Source: Vandiemenella viatica
Taxonomy: Eukaryota; Arthropoda; Insecta; Orthoptera; Morabidae
Length of the DNA stretch: 64,000 bases
NCBI GenBank assembly: GCA_031002005.1
Contig: CM061921.1
Span: 123,844,597 to 123,908,596 of the forward strand
Reading direction: 5' to 3'
Part shown: positions 45,481 through 56,470 of the stretch, in pieces
How the letters are laid out: every line of letters begins with the position of its first letter
Position numbering within the stretch: the first letter of the stretch is position 1
The notes under the pieces: generated by a model
Database searches by the model: none
Told to the model about the DNA's origin: nothing
Seen by the model: the letters and a program-made list of their open reading frames with translations, nothing else
Position numbers and translations under genes: made by a program

Positions 45481-46170
45481 AATTAAGTTAGTTGTTTTAG
45501 GATATATTTACGAGAAAAATGCGAGTGTAGTGTAAGGTAGGCACAACAGTTAAATAACTGGATATTATGGTCAATTTTTCCTAACTGCAGATAAATAATT
45601 TTTACAACGAAACTGAATTTATTGTTTATTTATTTACCGACCGCGTTCACTTCACCGCACGTAGAAACTGTGATGTTTAAGTGTTCACTATTAGCGAGAA
45701 GATAAGTAACGATGCCATGGTGTCCAGATAGCTGCATGGTTAAAGAGTGCTATAGGAATTAGAAGATCCTATATTCCAACCCTGATTAGTATAATATTTT
45801 TTTCGTTTGCACATTTTTTTTTTTTTTTCGTTTCTGTTTGCTGTTTGTTGCTTTACAGAATCATGTTTTTATTATAAGAAGTTATAAAACGTCATGCAAA
45901 CGTTTGAAACATAAATTACTGTCTTACAAGAAAACTTTTATAAAAAGATAACCTCCCGCTTTTAATTTTGAAACATACCAGAAATGCATTATCATTGCAA
46001 AAAATCCAAGTGCTCGCCAATGAGTAATATAATTTATTTTAACAATAACATTTCACGCCAATCTCGCGACAGTTCCAGAACGCTTTGAATACCTTTTGTT
46101 GGAATTTTTACGTGACGATACAACTGCATGTTGCCTTTCTGACATAAATGCATGTATTTAGGCGGTATTC
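45480..46170 (+). other. tRNA-like segment in AT-rich DNA
   Basis: 45722-45795 carries AGATAGCTGCATGGTTAAAG (A-box-like) and a weak B box TTCCAACCC. A comparable antisense segment lies at 47186-47262 (GAGGATCGAACC). Both are probably decayed SINE heads. The rest shows no motif. Confidence 0.3.
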
Positions 46171-46965
46171 ACTTTTAATGGAAATTGGGTTAAGGCAAAT
46201 TCATTAAAATTAAGTTTGAGAAAACACATTATTTTAGGTTTAAAACAAAAAATTATGAACTGTCAGATTTACAAGTAAGCTATAAAAATAACACAATATT
46301 AGAAACAAAGAGTATAAAATTCCTTGGTATTAAAATAGATGAGAAACTCTATTGGCATGAACATATCACTATCACTTGTGTAGGGTAAAACCAAGAACTT
46401 CTTGCAGGCCACTTTTTAAAAAACTCAATATTCTTACAATGACTTCTCAGTATATACATTCTCTCATGTGATTTGTCATAGATTATTTTATCCTATTTAC
46501 ATCTAACTCACAGGTACAAAATTTCAATACATAAACATAAATAACTTGCACAAAACACAAACATTTTTGTCATTAGGTGTTAATTATTCTGGTATTCATC
46601 TGCTTAATAATCTTTCCATGAGTATAAAACAGTCTGCAGATAATAAAGATTTATTTAAAGAAAAACTGAGAGATTATCTTATTGGCAACTCCTTCTACTC
46701 GATTAAAGAATTCAAAAAAATTAATTAATTGTATTCAATATGACTTTTGCAAAATTCAGTTGTAAAAATTAATGTTTATTGTTATTCTCTTTATTTGTCT
46801 TTGTAACATATAATTGTTTTTACTATGATAATGACTCATATTGTATGTATGTGAATTAACCATGACATGTTTCACATCCCAGAGGTCCTTCCCCAGCAGG
46901 GATCCATGAAACAAGATTGATAAATAAAAATAAAATAAAATAAAATGCGGAAGTAATTTTCATTT
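46170..46965 (+). pseudogene. LINE ORF2 C-terminal half with (TAAAA)n tail
   Basis: The plus strand reads ANSLKLSLRK (46200), SIKFLGIKIDEKLYWHEHIT (about 46310-46370; the FLGI-x-D-x-LxW-xxH block after the RT catalytic site), then a C-terminal domain with SGIHLLNNLSMSIKQ (about 46590) and FKEKLRDYLIGNSFYSIKEF (about 46655-46710), which ends at TAA 46726. The tail AATAAAAATAAAATAAAATAA lies at 46920-46945. Frames shift at least twice. The NxLP/FK-x-LK-x-YL-x2-SFYS pattern is a usual Jockey/CR1-type C-terminus. Confidence 0.78.
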
Positions 46966-49060
46966 TTTTAACTTTTTATCGGTGTGCAAGTAACGCCCTG
47001 TTTCAGTTTTGAAGTCCTTTTTGGTTATGTTTCAAATGTTTATAATGAGCTTGCTATCCAAAAATTTGTGAAACATTCGGAAAAAAATTAATGTTTTGGT
47101 GGATTTTAGAAAAAGAATATGCGGTGCTACCAACAGCAACTAGTATCTAAAGAAAACGCTCACAAATAACAAAAAAAATTCCAAAGCGAGGATCGAACCT
47201 AAGAACACTAACTTTACTGATATTCGCCTTAAACAACGTACTACATTATCTCAAAGAAATTATGGTGCAAATTATATTAACAGTAAATGATATGAGATTT
47301 GTCGCACCAATGTCATCTGGGTTTCTACGAGCAAGTTGCTGTGAATTTTTTTCCCTATTTCAGGTAACGCGGGAACACTTACGTTTATTTGGAGAGTTTT
47401 TATTGTTGCGGTTGTAGATTGATGTACTGCCGTGTTCCCTGATAATGTCCTGTGCTGATTATCGGTCTGTAGGCTAGCATCAGTATTTCGCCCTCTTTTC
47501 CATTATTTCTTTTTCCCGTACTCCTGTTCCATCAGCAAGTCCCATAATCTTCTACTTGGGGGCTTGTGCTACTTTTCTTCGATACTAGATGTATAATTCC
47601 CTATGAGTTATTGTTTGACGCTCATATTTCGTTGATAGTGCGAAATGTTGTGGTCTTACTGTCCATAGTCTGTTCTATTTATGGTTCTTTTAGCCAACAG
47701 CTTGTATGTTGGACAGTAATAGTTTGATGCACATTTTTTCATTTCCCTCGCTTCTTGCAAGGCACAAACCTAGAAGGTTATGCCCCTGAATCACATTCAC
47801 ATGTGTTGTGATGTTTTCCAGTCAGAATATCGTACAATATTGTTAACAGCCATCTTTTTTTTTTTTTTTTTTTTTTGGCTGCTCACACCTACGTTCCTCT
47901 TTGATTTTCATAGTGTCCTCTTTCGACTTCATTTTAGCCGTGGTTCTCATGCTTCTCATCCTTATTTAATTCCGCCAATTTCTTTTGAACTTCGGTTACC
48001 CCTTTCCGATTTTTTTTTTTTTTTTATTGAATGTAAACAGTAAACATCAGCTTCTTTTGAGCGCTCTCAATCTATTCCTAAGATTTGTAAGGATGACAAT
48101 GCTAGAAGTTGCTCAAGTGCATATTTCCAGGTTTCGCTATTATCATATTATTTTCCTTTCGCAGCCAGTCTGTTTAATTATTCGGTTTAGCTAGTCTCCC
48201 CACCCATTGAGCTATCTATTCGATGAGGCGTTATTCTCTGTCACCTGTGTCTGGAGTTTAATCACCGTAGCATACATTTGAATGTTTATCCTTATCTGCA
48301 AACGTGGCTGTTGACCAGTAAGGATTGGAAAGACATTAGTTTGATAATAAATATTGTGAGCCTCACGTTACTGTGGAGATGCTGAGCAACAGGACGAAAT
48401 ATTTCACAGGTCACACACTTAGTTTGGTTACAGACAGTAAACAACTCCTAACGAGTTCACTCTGTAAAGTTACTACACACTTACGTTGTTAAAGGAACGG
48501 CCTAAGACAGTGTCATGGTGCACTATGGCGGTGTTCTTCATTTTACTTGTCCTTGTCGTATGGTTATGAGTTTAACTGGTAGAAGACATATACGTATAGA
48601 CCCATGAAAGTAAATTAGTTCTCGACCAACATTTATTAGCGTATGGTGAAATCGGTTTGAGTGACAAAGTTCAGCCAGTACAGGGTTAGAGCTGCATTAG
48701 GTGTTTTAAAATCAGTGCCCCAATATACAGAAGAAGATTTCTTTCAGTTTAACTAGCAGAAGTTTTGAAACTCGTGCACGATTTTTACTAATTTCCAAAA
48801 TTGGTTGCAATGTCTTTCTCATCCAGATTCAGATCGCCAGTTAGCCGAGAGTTTGCGCTTGGGAGTCCCTGAGGTATGCTTGGGGGCCCCCTGAGCGTAG
48901 GGCCCCGGTGCACTGCAGCGCCTAGCCCCATAGTAGCTACTCCCCAGAAGATGATTTTCTCAGTAGAGAATAGCCTGATTCAGAAGATAGTCACGTAAGT
49001 CATTCAGCAGCTGCAATCATTCTTTCATGGGAATCTAAATCTTTGGAAAATTATTATTAA
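46965..49060. other. 2.1 kb mostly unexplained
   Basis: A tRNA-like antisense segment (47186-47262), T-runs (47852-47875, 48009-48026) and a GC-richer patch (48840-48950) are the only structure. Frames at 47780-48194 owe their length to T-runs. I see no gene. Confidence 0.5.
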
Positions 49061-49935
49061 TATTTAATTAAAATTGCAATGGAGCGCACTCTCCGGCGGC
49101 AATTTCCCTACACACCCATCTTCCTCCTTTCCTGCAACCACCTACATTTGCCCTGTACAAATTTTAACTTTGAATTCTTTCAACGTTTTTGGTAAATTAA
49201 ACGTCATTTCTTTGACACCCTTAACCAAAAAAAGAGACTCTTCCAACTAGACTTGTGTCTGATATGGAATGCCAGCTTGTAATCACAGCCATCTTTTCCC
49301 GTCCATGCATTACTTCTAATTCTTACAGCAATATTTTCCCACGCCTCCTCACCAATATACGCCATGTACACTCCTATGACCCTGTTCACCCTCCTCCTGT
49401 CTTGCAATGAATCCCATTCCAGCTCTTTTATCATATCTGTTACTGATTGCGTTCTGTGGTAATTACCAGAAGCAAATCTAGCAGCCCTTTCTCCTGTGTT
49501 TGATACTCAAAATGTGAGTCGCATTCTACAACACCACATTCAAGCAATGGTCTGACCAAAGTTTTGTAACCCAATTCCTTTACTTCTATCGTACATCCCC
49601 TCATCACTCTCTCCAACAAGTGCAGAATTTGAAACATTTTCCTACTACCTGTCCAATGTGTCCTGCCCAATTAAGCTTGTTTTCAGATGTAGTGCCAAGC
49701 TATTTACATATCAAGTCTTCAACAAACAATTCTTTCCCCACCATATAATCATAATCAAACTTTACTTTTTTATTTGTGTATCTAATATGCTGACTCTTCT
49801 TTGCATTTATCTTCATCCAGTGTATACCGACCCAACTAGATATCCTGTCCAGATCACCCTGCAACAGCTTACAGTCATCTACCGTTTTGATCCTTTTATA
49901 TAGCATTATGTCATCTGCTAACAATCAACACAATT

Positions 49936-50095
49936 GAAATCTTCACAGGAGTTCAGCCAAATAGTGTCGTAAAATGACAATGTTTCGACAACCGGCTCGG
50001 TTGTCTTCATCAGGTCTATTACTTCAGATATTATTATTTGAAATCACAAACTAGACATTCATTTAATAACTACGCCGGGAAAGTCTTCACTCACA
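49936..50095 (-). mobile_element. 160-bp insertion, Penelope-like fragment with hammerhead motif
   Basis: A 13-bp perfect duplication AATCAACACAATT (49923-49935 and 50096-50108) flanks it, and the host RT frame continues on both sides. It contains the hammerhead core described separately and no coding sequence. Penelope-like elements and retrozymes carry such ribozymes in their terminal repeats, so this is read as a truncated copy of one of them. Confidence 0.65.
49976..50013 (-). ncRNA. hammerhead ribozyme-like motif
   Basis: The minus strand reads CTGATGA (50013-50007), a spacer A, an 8-bp stem II GACAACCG/CGGTTGTC with loop AGC, then GAAAC, ATT and GTC (49976). CUGAUGA, GAAA and a GUC cleavage triplet are the conserved hammerhead core, and GAAAC-ATT-GUC gives the tiny stem III known from Penelope-like elements. 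Stem I is weak by eye; a GTCTA/TAGAC pairing is available upstream. Predicted role: self-cleavage of element RNA. Confidence 0.65.
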
Positions 50096-50444
50096 AATCA
50101 ACACAATTATTTATTAGAATAATGAATAACAATGATAATAATACGATACCCTGTGGTACATCCATTTTTACTTCCACTTCTTTTCATAGCGCATTTTCTA
50201 CCGTGACTTTCTGCTTTCTACATTTTAAAAATTCTTCTACCCAGTAAATCATTTTCACATACACTCCAATAGTTTCTATCTTATTTACTACCATTTTATG
50301 GCTCACTTAGTCAAAAGCCTTTGAAATATCTAGTGCAGCACGATCAATTTGGCCTGTCATGTCCATTTCATCCGAAATATCTTCTATGTATCCCACCAAC
50401 TCAGATTCGCATTAATATTCTTGCCTAAAGCGTCCACATTCCGA

Positions 50445-50873
50445 ATACTGTTGTGGAATTTGGGATACAGTATCGCAAGGGATTGATTGACACGTTAGAG
50501 AAAGTACAGAGGAGAGCCGCTCGATTCGTGACCGCTAGTTACAGTCCTTACGTGTCACAGAGCTGATACGCGGGTTGGGCTGGGATTCTTTGACGGACAG
50601 ACGACGTCGTTTTCGTTTGAATTTGTTGGAGAATATGCGAAAATCTTTCATTTACGAGTGCAGCGTAATACTTCTTCCGCTAACCTATTTAGGTCGCAAT
50701 GACAGGAGGGATAAAATTCGAGAAATAAAATGCCGTACTGATACATTTATGCATTCCTTTTTTCCTCGTTCTGTTCGTGATTGGAATGCACTAAATTAGA
50801 ATTGGTGCTTAGCACCCTCTGCCACCTACAGTATTTGTGATTTGCAGAGTATAGATGTAGATGTAGATGTAAT
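50445..50873 (+). pseudogene. 3'-terminal fragment of the GTAGAT-tail LINE
   Basis: The plus strand reads EKVQRRAARFVTA (about 50500), then after a shift WDSLTDRRRRFRLNLLENM (50575-50640), YECSVILLPLTYLGRNDRRDKIREIKC (50650-50735) and RSVRDWNALN-stop (50770-50799), then GTAGATGTAGATGTA (50848-50868). It corresponds to 26740-27137 of the larger copy. 5'-truncated insertion in opposite orientation to its host LINE. Confidence 0.85.
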
Positions 50874-51420
50874 GTAAAGCCATGTTTCCAACTTTAAAAC
50901 AACTTACGCTCCTCACTTATATTTCTGATGTGGTTGCATATCTATCTCTCCATTAATTTACCTACCACTAATGTCAAACTGATTGGCTTATAATTTTCGT
51001 CTCTACCTCTCACCCATCCTGTATGTACCGGCACTACTATCGCACTTTTCCAGACCTCTGGCTCGTAGCAAGCATCCAGACTCAATTTAAATAATATTCA
51101 AGATAAGGTACAATGTCACATCCTGCTATCTTTAAGACATTTTTAGTCGTATTATCTACATCAGCCCCTTTATGTTTCTTCAGCTCTCCTATTTCCTTCA
51201 TGATATCTTCGGTATGAATTTCAAGTTAGTTTGGTCTGGTCATTTCTAATTGTGTTATTAAGCTCTTTCTCCGATTTAGACCCTCCCGTTTCTTATTTAT
51301 TGTCCCAAAAGCTCACACTAAACCAGTTACTTAAACGCTCTTCCTTTTTCAAATCCTCAGTAACTACTTCCCTATCCTTATCTATGTAATATGGCCCGGA
51401 AACAATATTTTTATCACTTC

Positions 51421-51690
51421 ACACGGAGAAATATCATCGGGAAAATGGAAAAAGGACGAAGAGAGACGAGTTTACTCCAGGAGTTTGGTATTGGTCACTA
51501 ATTGTTTGACATGTTTGGGGAGCGTTCCGAACCAAGAGAGGTGGTCAGCCATGATCAGCAACAGTGACAGATGACAACTGGCAAGAAGGGACCCACATCA
51601 CACAGTGAGTTCAGTAAGGCAGTGATTTGGTGACTGAGGGGGGATGGTGTTCCGTCGACACCCCCCCAGCGGCGGCGGTGACTAGAGCGT
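51421..51690. other. no feature recognised
   Basis: Mixed composition with a CACCCCCCCAGCGGCGGCGG patch at 51660-51678. No motif. Confidence 0.4.
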
Positions 51691-52690
51691 GAGGACTCCA
51701 CTCACATGATAAGGGACACCTTTGACCTCGAACTCTCGGAACAGCCCGAGAACATGTTAAGAATAACAAGCGATCATAAACAAAACAGTGCACTGTGTGT
51801 CATTTACATGCAGAACTGCGCACTTGTCTGCTAGCGCCATTAAAGAGCCATGAAAAGAGCCTATTGTTGCGTGATTCCTGGTCAGGTCATACAGTTCGTA
51901 CCCTTCTATATGCAACTTTTACAAACAATGAGGTTATGCTGAAGATATTGCCACCGAAAACAAACAAAATATTTCCGATCCCTTGATGTTTACTTCTTTC
52001 GGAAATATAAGCTCTATATCAGAAGGATTACTGATTTTGTAAGACTACAATGTGCCAAACCACAAGAGAAGATACATTATCGTTATTTTATCATGAAACA
52101 TAGCTCTGTGATTTACAATCAATTTGCTGCACCTACGTACAAACCTATGTTGCAATATGTTTATCAAAAGCCGGGTTATGACACTGACATACCAACATCA
52201 TCATTTGAAAATGTAATTACTGTGGCTTTTTATATTGGACTGCGTGAATTTGAAAATGATTTGGAATGTGAAAACGTGGCTTTAGTGAGGTGTGCACATT
52301 GTTCTCTTCCACTCTGTTTTAACCACTTCATCGAAATCCCGCATCCGCACTTTGAGGACTAATATAAACATGATCAGGTGTGTGGTACTGCTGTATATGC
52401 GTGTTTTGCGCTATATTAACGTACTTTAAGTAAAGAGTTTTTGGCACTGTTGATTGAAAATGTAATGATGCGCCGACGTCAATGAATTACGTATAATTTC
52501 CTTCATGTGATTTTGATATCTTGTTATTTTGTTTCCCTCTGGTAAAATGTTACTTGATGTAGAACGCAACGTTTTCATTGGAAATGTCACACACCACTGT
52601 ATTGTTTATGATCGGTTGTTGTTCTAAGGATGTTTTCATACGGTTCCGAGCGTTCGAGGTCAAAGGTGCCCCTGGTGAGTAGTGATTCTT
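51690..52690. mobile_element. pair of inverted dispersed repeats around a 0.75-kb spacer
   Basis: 51700-51815 (plus) and 52690-52560 (minus) share ACACCTTTGACCTCGAAC, AACAAGCGATCATAAACAA-like and GTGTGTCATTT-like blocks. A third copy lies at 54925-55040. The spacer holds an 89-residue frame (52093-52362) ending with a CAHCSLPLCFNHF segment reminiscent of the Cys-rich end of piggyBac-type transposases, but TTAA ends and DDD motifs were not found. It could be a small DNA transposon or merely two copies of a dispersed repeat. Confidence 0.45.
52093..52362 (+). CDS. 89-residue frame with Cys-rich end, function unknown
   Basis: It starts MKHSSVIYNQFAAP and ends CAHCSLPLCFNHFIEIPH with a CxxC-x4-C-x2-H-like arrangement. 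Charge is balanced, with no signal or membrane segment. Its position between inverted repeats suggests a transposon fragment, perhaps the C-terminal zinc finger of a piggyBac-like enzyme. That identification is weak; chance is possible. Confidence 0.25.
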   Translation: MKHSSVIYNQFAAPTYKPMLQYVYQKPGYDTDIPTSSFENVITVAFYIGLREFENDLECENVALVRCAHCSLPLCFNHFIEIPHPHFED

Positions 52691-52749
52691 GACGTATGCG
52701 GGAACATGTACCGTAGTACGCCTAGGAACATTGTCGAACAATCTAATAT

Positions 52750-52900
52750 GGTAGTTTTGATGGTACAACTGTTATGGTCTGGAGAGGCATAATGTTGCAT
52801 GGTTGTGTCGACTTCCAAATCTTTAAACTCGGTACACTCACCGGTCGACGTTATTCTGATACTGAACTCTTTCCTCATGTGTGTCATTTAGGCGTTTATT
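52750..52900 (+). pseudogene. Tc1-like transposase fragment
   Basis: GTTVMVWRGIMLHGCVD followed by IFKLGTLTGRRYSDTELFPHV corresponds to the Tc1 block GxSVMVWGGIxxxG and GTLTxxRYxxEIL between the first and second catalytic residues. Only about 50 residues are present before a stop and then the SINE at 52960. Confidence 0.75.
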
Positions 52901-52959
52901 CGGCCGTGACTTCATTTTATACATGCCAGTGCGTGACCGCACAGGTGGAGCAGCTTTCT

Positions 52960-53175
52960 GCTTAACGTCTCTCTAACAGCGAGGTCTTTAGAGGCGGAAA
53001 GGATGGTGGGGGGCGAGGTATGGGAAGGAATTCGGCCATGGCCTTTTGAAGGAAGCATCCCGGCATTTGCCTGGAGTGATTTGGGAAACCATGGAGAACC
53101 CAAATCTGGATGCCCGGACAGGGATTCGAACCGCCGTCCTCCCGAATGCGAGGCCAGAAAGCACACTCAAACACG
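52960..53175 (-). mobile_element. SINE family 2, full length
   Basis: Minus strand: head with GGCCTCGCATTCGGGAGG and GGTTCGAATCCC, body CCAGATTTGGGTTCTCCATG, CCCAAATCACTCCAGG, ATGCCGGGATGC and CATGGCCGAATTCC, tail GCTGTTAGAGAGACGTTAAG. It is closest to the copy at 34485-34715. It lies just beyond the Tc1-like fragment. Confidence 0.87.
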
Positions 53176-53179
53176 CTGG

Positions 53180-53680
53180 CGGAGGATTGGAGTACATTAC
53201 AGAGCAGACGTGATCACACATCCTTTAAGAACCATGTAACGTCACAGTAACCTCAGTGTAACTTATTATCACTGTATAATATTGACAATTCTGTTTGTCC
53301 CATCGCATACTTCTTTCAGTATCCTACAGTATCATACTGTGTTGTGTAACCAATAAATTGAGTTGGCTCATTGCTTTAGTGGAAGGTTCCATAGTTCTAA
53401 GGAGTGGAGGTTTACGTTTAAAGATTACGAGTAGCCGAAGAATTAACTGTGGTGGCTTAATTTTTCCAAATAAGAAAGAAGTAGTCTACAGGTGGGAGAG
53501 AGATCAACTTGCTCGGAGACTGTTGCGTGAGGGAAACGGAACGATGCTAAAGTTGGGGAGACATGGTGTGTGCTGTCTTTGCCAGAGCATGTCAGATCTA
53601 TATCAGTTATCTTTTTACTCTCATTCACGGATTCATAGCGAATAACAAACTTTATCCTGTCTCCTCATTTAAAAAGCTGT
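53180..53680 (+). other. 116-residue frame, unknown
   Basis: 53295-53645 is open and basic near its middle (RRLLREGNGTMLKLGR). No motif, neighbours or codon pattern supports a gene. Confidence 0.25.
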
Positions 53681-53681
53681 T

Positions 53682-54502
53682 GAGGTGTGTGATGGCCTAT
53701 ATCTAAGGGTGTCATCCAATGTTGACGATGATTTGTACATGCGAAAAGTTTATGAGAAAATGGTGGCAAAAAACCTCACAACTGAACAGAAGGACAATAA
53801 GAAGCGTGTTCCCCGATCTTCTTGAGAGGATTTATAATGACCAAGAATTCTTCAATCGTGTGATCACAGGTGATGAATCCTGGATATTTGAGTACGATCC
53901 TGAAACAAAGCGTCAAAGTGAAGAGTGGCACACTCCGTCATCTCCTCGATCGAAAAAATGTCGAATGAGCAAATCAAAGATCAAAACAATGCTGATTTGC
54001 TTTTTTGACAGTAGGGGTATCGTGCATAAAGAATTTGTTCCTCCATGACAAAATGTTAACCAAGTGTTTTACAAAGGTTTCCTTGAATCGCTCAGGTTAC
54101 ATTGATTCGTGTAAGACCAGACATGTGGATGCTTCATCATGACAATGCCCCGTGTCACACGGCTTTTTCCATTAGTGAATTTCTGATCTCAAAACGCATT
54201 CCTGTAGTTCCTCAACTCCCCCTCCCCTCAATTCACCTGATTTAAGTCCTTGTGACTTTTTTTCCCGCAATTGAAACATGTCTTAAAATGACGTCATTTT
54301 GGAACTGTGTAGAACGTTCAAAAAACTGTGACCGACCAGTTAACAGCTCTTCCAGAGCTGCTTCCAAGAGTGGAGACAACGACTCCACCGGTGTATAGCT
54401 CCCTAAGGGAACTACTTTGAAGGGGATAATATTGTTGTTAGAAAAAAAATAAACACTTTGGTAAGTAAAAGATCAGTATCATTACTTTTCTCACACACCT
54501 TG
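53682..54502 (+). mobile_element. mariner element, internally deleted
   Basis: The 3' end ATTACTTTTCTCACACACCTTG (54480-54502 region) matches the inverted repeat of 36025-37332, and 53682-53692 GAGGTGTGTGA may be what remains of the 5' repeat. The transposase frame 53719-54048 reads FFNRVITGDESWIFEYDPETK (first catalytic Asp), SKIKTMLICFFDSRGIVHKEF, then frameshifts through a degraded second block (about 54135) and SPDLSPCDFFS-like third block (about 54240) of DD34D type. The N-terminal helix-turn-helix is missing. Confidence 0.85.
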
Positions 54503-54504
54503 TA

Positions 54505-54925
54505 TATTGGCAAATACAGTAATAAAACACTAATGTTTGATCAGAAATTCAGTTTTTAAGGATAGCTAAGATAACAGCACCCGAAGTAGGTTAACTGGTC
54601 CTTGCATACTGGACGGTTTGTAAACACTAATGGTGCATTTTGGTGGCTGGGAAACAATACAGTACAGTGCTGGAATTACGATCTGAGCTTGGATATTATA
54701 ACTCTATCATCATTAGCTTAGTGCCTTCACGAAATTCGCAATTTCAATTGAAACAGTAGATCATCTGTACAATAGGTTCCCAAACTGGAGCACCAGGGAT
54801 GAGTGAGACGTAACAGGTGTTGGGGGGGGGGGTTGCGAAGTAGCTTCATCGCCTTTGTAGATAACACTATCTCCTTCTCCGCCTTTTATGGTTGAAAACT
54901 CTTTATTCTAACATCACACACTTAC
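54505..54925. other. no feature recognised
   Basis: G-run at 54822-54834; otherwise AT-rich without motif. Confidence 0.4.
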
Positions 54926-55040
54926 AAGAGACACCTTTGACGTCAAACGCTCGAAACCGCATGAAAACATGCTTGGAATAACAACCGATCATAAACAATA
55001 CAGTGGTGTATGTCATTTCCATGCAAAACATTGCATTCTA
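54925..55040 (+). repeat. third copy of the dispersed repeat
   Basis: GACACCTTTGACGTCAAAC, AACAACCGATCATAAACAA and ATGTCATTTCCATGC match 52690-52560 (minus) and 51700-51815 (plus). Similarity continues to about 55060 with the minus copy (ATTCTACCTCAGGTAACATT). Confidence 0.75.
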
Positions 55041-55616
55041 CCTCAGGTAACATTTTAATAGAGAGAAAGAAAGAAACAGGCTGTACGGCTCTTCGTCGCC
55101 GAGTAGCCGATGTCCCTATGATGTTACAGTCACGAAATGTAGTTCACAACCGTAATGTGAGTTTCCAGTATCAGTATAGTTAAATTTAATAGTCTAAATA
55201 AACTTTCATGAGAAGGCTCATTTCCTCAATATACAGTTGGAAGATTCCTGAGAAATTGGTTAGATTTCATGTATATGACAAGAAATCCAATAATTTCTAA
55301 CCGGCTAAATGTTAACAAGGATACACGTGCAGTGAGGGGACTGAATGTCATGGGTATAAATGAGGCAGCTATATTTATTTCGTAATTACCGCAGAACCCA
55401 GTCTGTAAGTGATATCTTAAAGAGTTGGTTGAGAGTAGGTTTAATAGAGTGCTGTTGATAAGGGGTGGCTGGATAAGAAAGGTTTGACGTTAAACTGCAG
55501 TAGCTCCTCGTTTCCGGCACAAATTATTATTTGTAGGTAAGAACTACAATAAATTATCGAGTGATTAGCTTCAACACCAGCTGAGTAAAATCAATAAGAG
55601 CAATCATGTCTTTATA

Positions 55617-56470
55617 CAGGGCGTTCGCCGGGAAACGCAACCCACTGTTAGCGCTACAAGGAAGAAACTGCTCCCGGCGAGCGAGCGCTCAGTTTCCGGC
55701 ATTGTTCGACCGTCGGCCGCGGACTATTTCATAATAATTACGCTTCATAAACTTCATAAACTTGTGTGCTAAGCATTTAAATGTGACGTAATTCATTAGC
55801 TTACCTTATAAAAGATGCTGGAAGTGTTGACCCTCTTGTGTAATGCACATTTCACATCTTCTGAACATATTTCGAGACACACGCTGCCCTAACTGACTTA
55901 ATGATTTTTTGGGTGACTGTTCTAGTCGAAAAGCGATATCGTCAATTTTCTCCTCTGTGAGAATATGGTTGACCGATAGTCTCTTTTTGTTAAAAAATGA
56001 ACCCGTTTCTCTTACTTTTTTAACCAGACGCAGAATTGTTGATTTAGCTGGCAGTAAAGCGCCAGGAAATTCGCGACGAAATTTACTGCGACACTTTTTA
56101 AACGACTTCTTCTTCACATATGTATCGTAGAGAAATATTCTTTGTTGCAAACTGTAACGTACCATAATTTTACTCACACTCAAACACAGTACAGATTAAT
56201 AAGAGTATGAATCCCCAAACCAGCCAAACCGCAAAGAAACGTTTATTCACAACACTGATTAATAAGAGACTGAAGTCACAAACTATCTACAATGCAAAGA
56301 AACCGTTCTTAACAATGTAAGGGTCACTGCACTGCACTGTTGGGGCAGCGGAGGTGTTAAACAGTGCGGTGATTCACGGTGGCGTGTGGCGGAAACTGCT
56401 GGCTCGACTGACCGAGCAAGTTGCCGACGGCAACAGACTGGGAGGGTAGCGTTTTCCGGCGAACGCCCTG
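55617..56470 (-). mobile_element. 854-bp TA-target DNA transposon, internally deleted
   Basis: Inverted repeats CAGGGCGTTCGCCGG-AAACGC (55617-55639 and complement ending 56470) with TA outside each end (55615-55616 and 56471-56472), the pattern of the IS630/Tc1/mariner superfamily. It contains one frame, 56183-55806, for a shortened transposase. It interrupts the APE domain of a plus-strand LINE. Confidence 0.88.
55806..56183 (-). CDS. truncated transposase: helix-turn-helix joined to C-terminal tail
   Basis: 125 residues. 1-60 (RYSLQQRIFLYDTYVKKKSF, CRSKFRREFPGA, STILRLVKKVRETGS) form a DNA-binding helix-turn-helix like the DUF4817-type N-terminal domain of insect transposases. 60-92 (LTEEKIDDIAFRLEQSPKKSL) is the second helical part. 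After residue about 97 it passes abruptly to NMFRRCEMCITQEGQHFQHLL, which resembles the extreme C-terminus of the same enzymes. The DDE core is missing, so the protein could bind ends but not cut. Alternative: a small derivative maintained by a full-length copy elsewhere. Confidence 0.7.
   Translation of the reverse strand: MSVSKIMVRYSLQQRIFLYDTYVKKKSFKKCRSKFRREFPGALLPAKSTILRLVKKVRETGSFFNKKRLSVNHILTEEKIDDIAFRLEQSPKKSLSQLGQRVSRNMFRRCEMCITQEGQHFQHLL

Larger units (their letters stand above)
49060..51420 (-). pseudogene. CR1/Jockey-like LINE ORF2 (RT), with two nested insertions
   Basis: Minus strand from about 51420: a helical segment, WKSAIVVPVHT (51040), NYKPISLTLVVGKLMER (50990-50940); [insertion 50445-50873]; ALDISKAFD (50310), a VPQG block (50150); [insertion 49936-50095]; LADDIMLYKRI (49915-49885; catalytic LADD), MKINAKKSQHIRYT (49810), GRTHWTGSRKM and YKTLVRPLLECGVV (49565), WDSLQDRRRVNRVIG (49415-49375). 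The 3' end at about 49080 has GGCAATTTCCCTACACACCC in the plus direction, shared with 45300-45480. Several stops and shifts; APE missing. The family differs from the plus-strand LINE with the GTAGAT tail. Confidence 0.85.

Noticed and set aside
47780..48194. Frames rich in Phe as membrane proteins
   Set aside because: The hydrophobic stretches are translations of T homopolymers.
53295..53645. 116-residue frame as a small gene
   Set aside because: No motif and located between a SINE and a mariner. Length alone is within chance for this amount of sequence.
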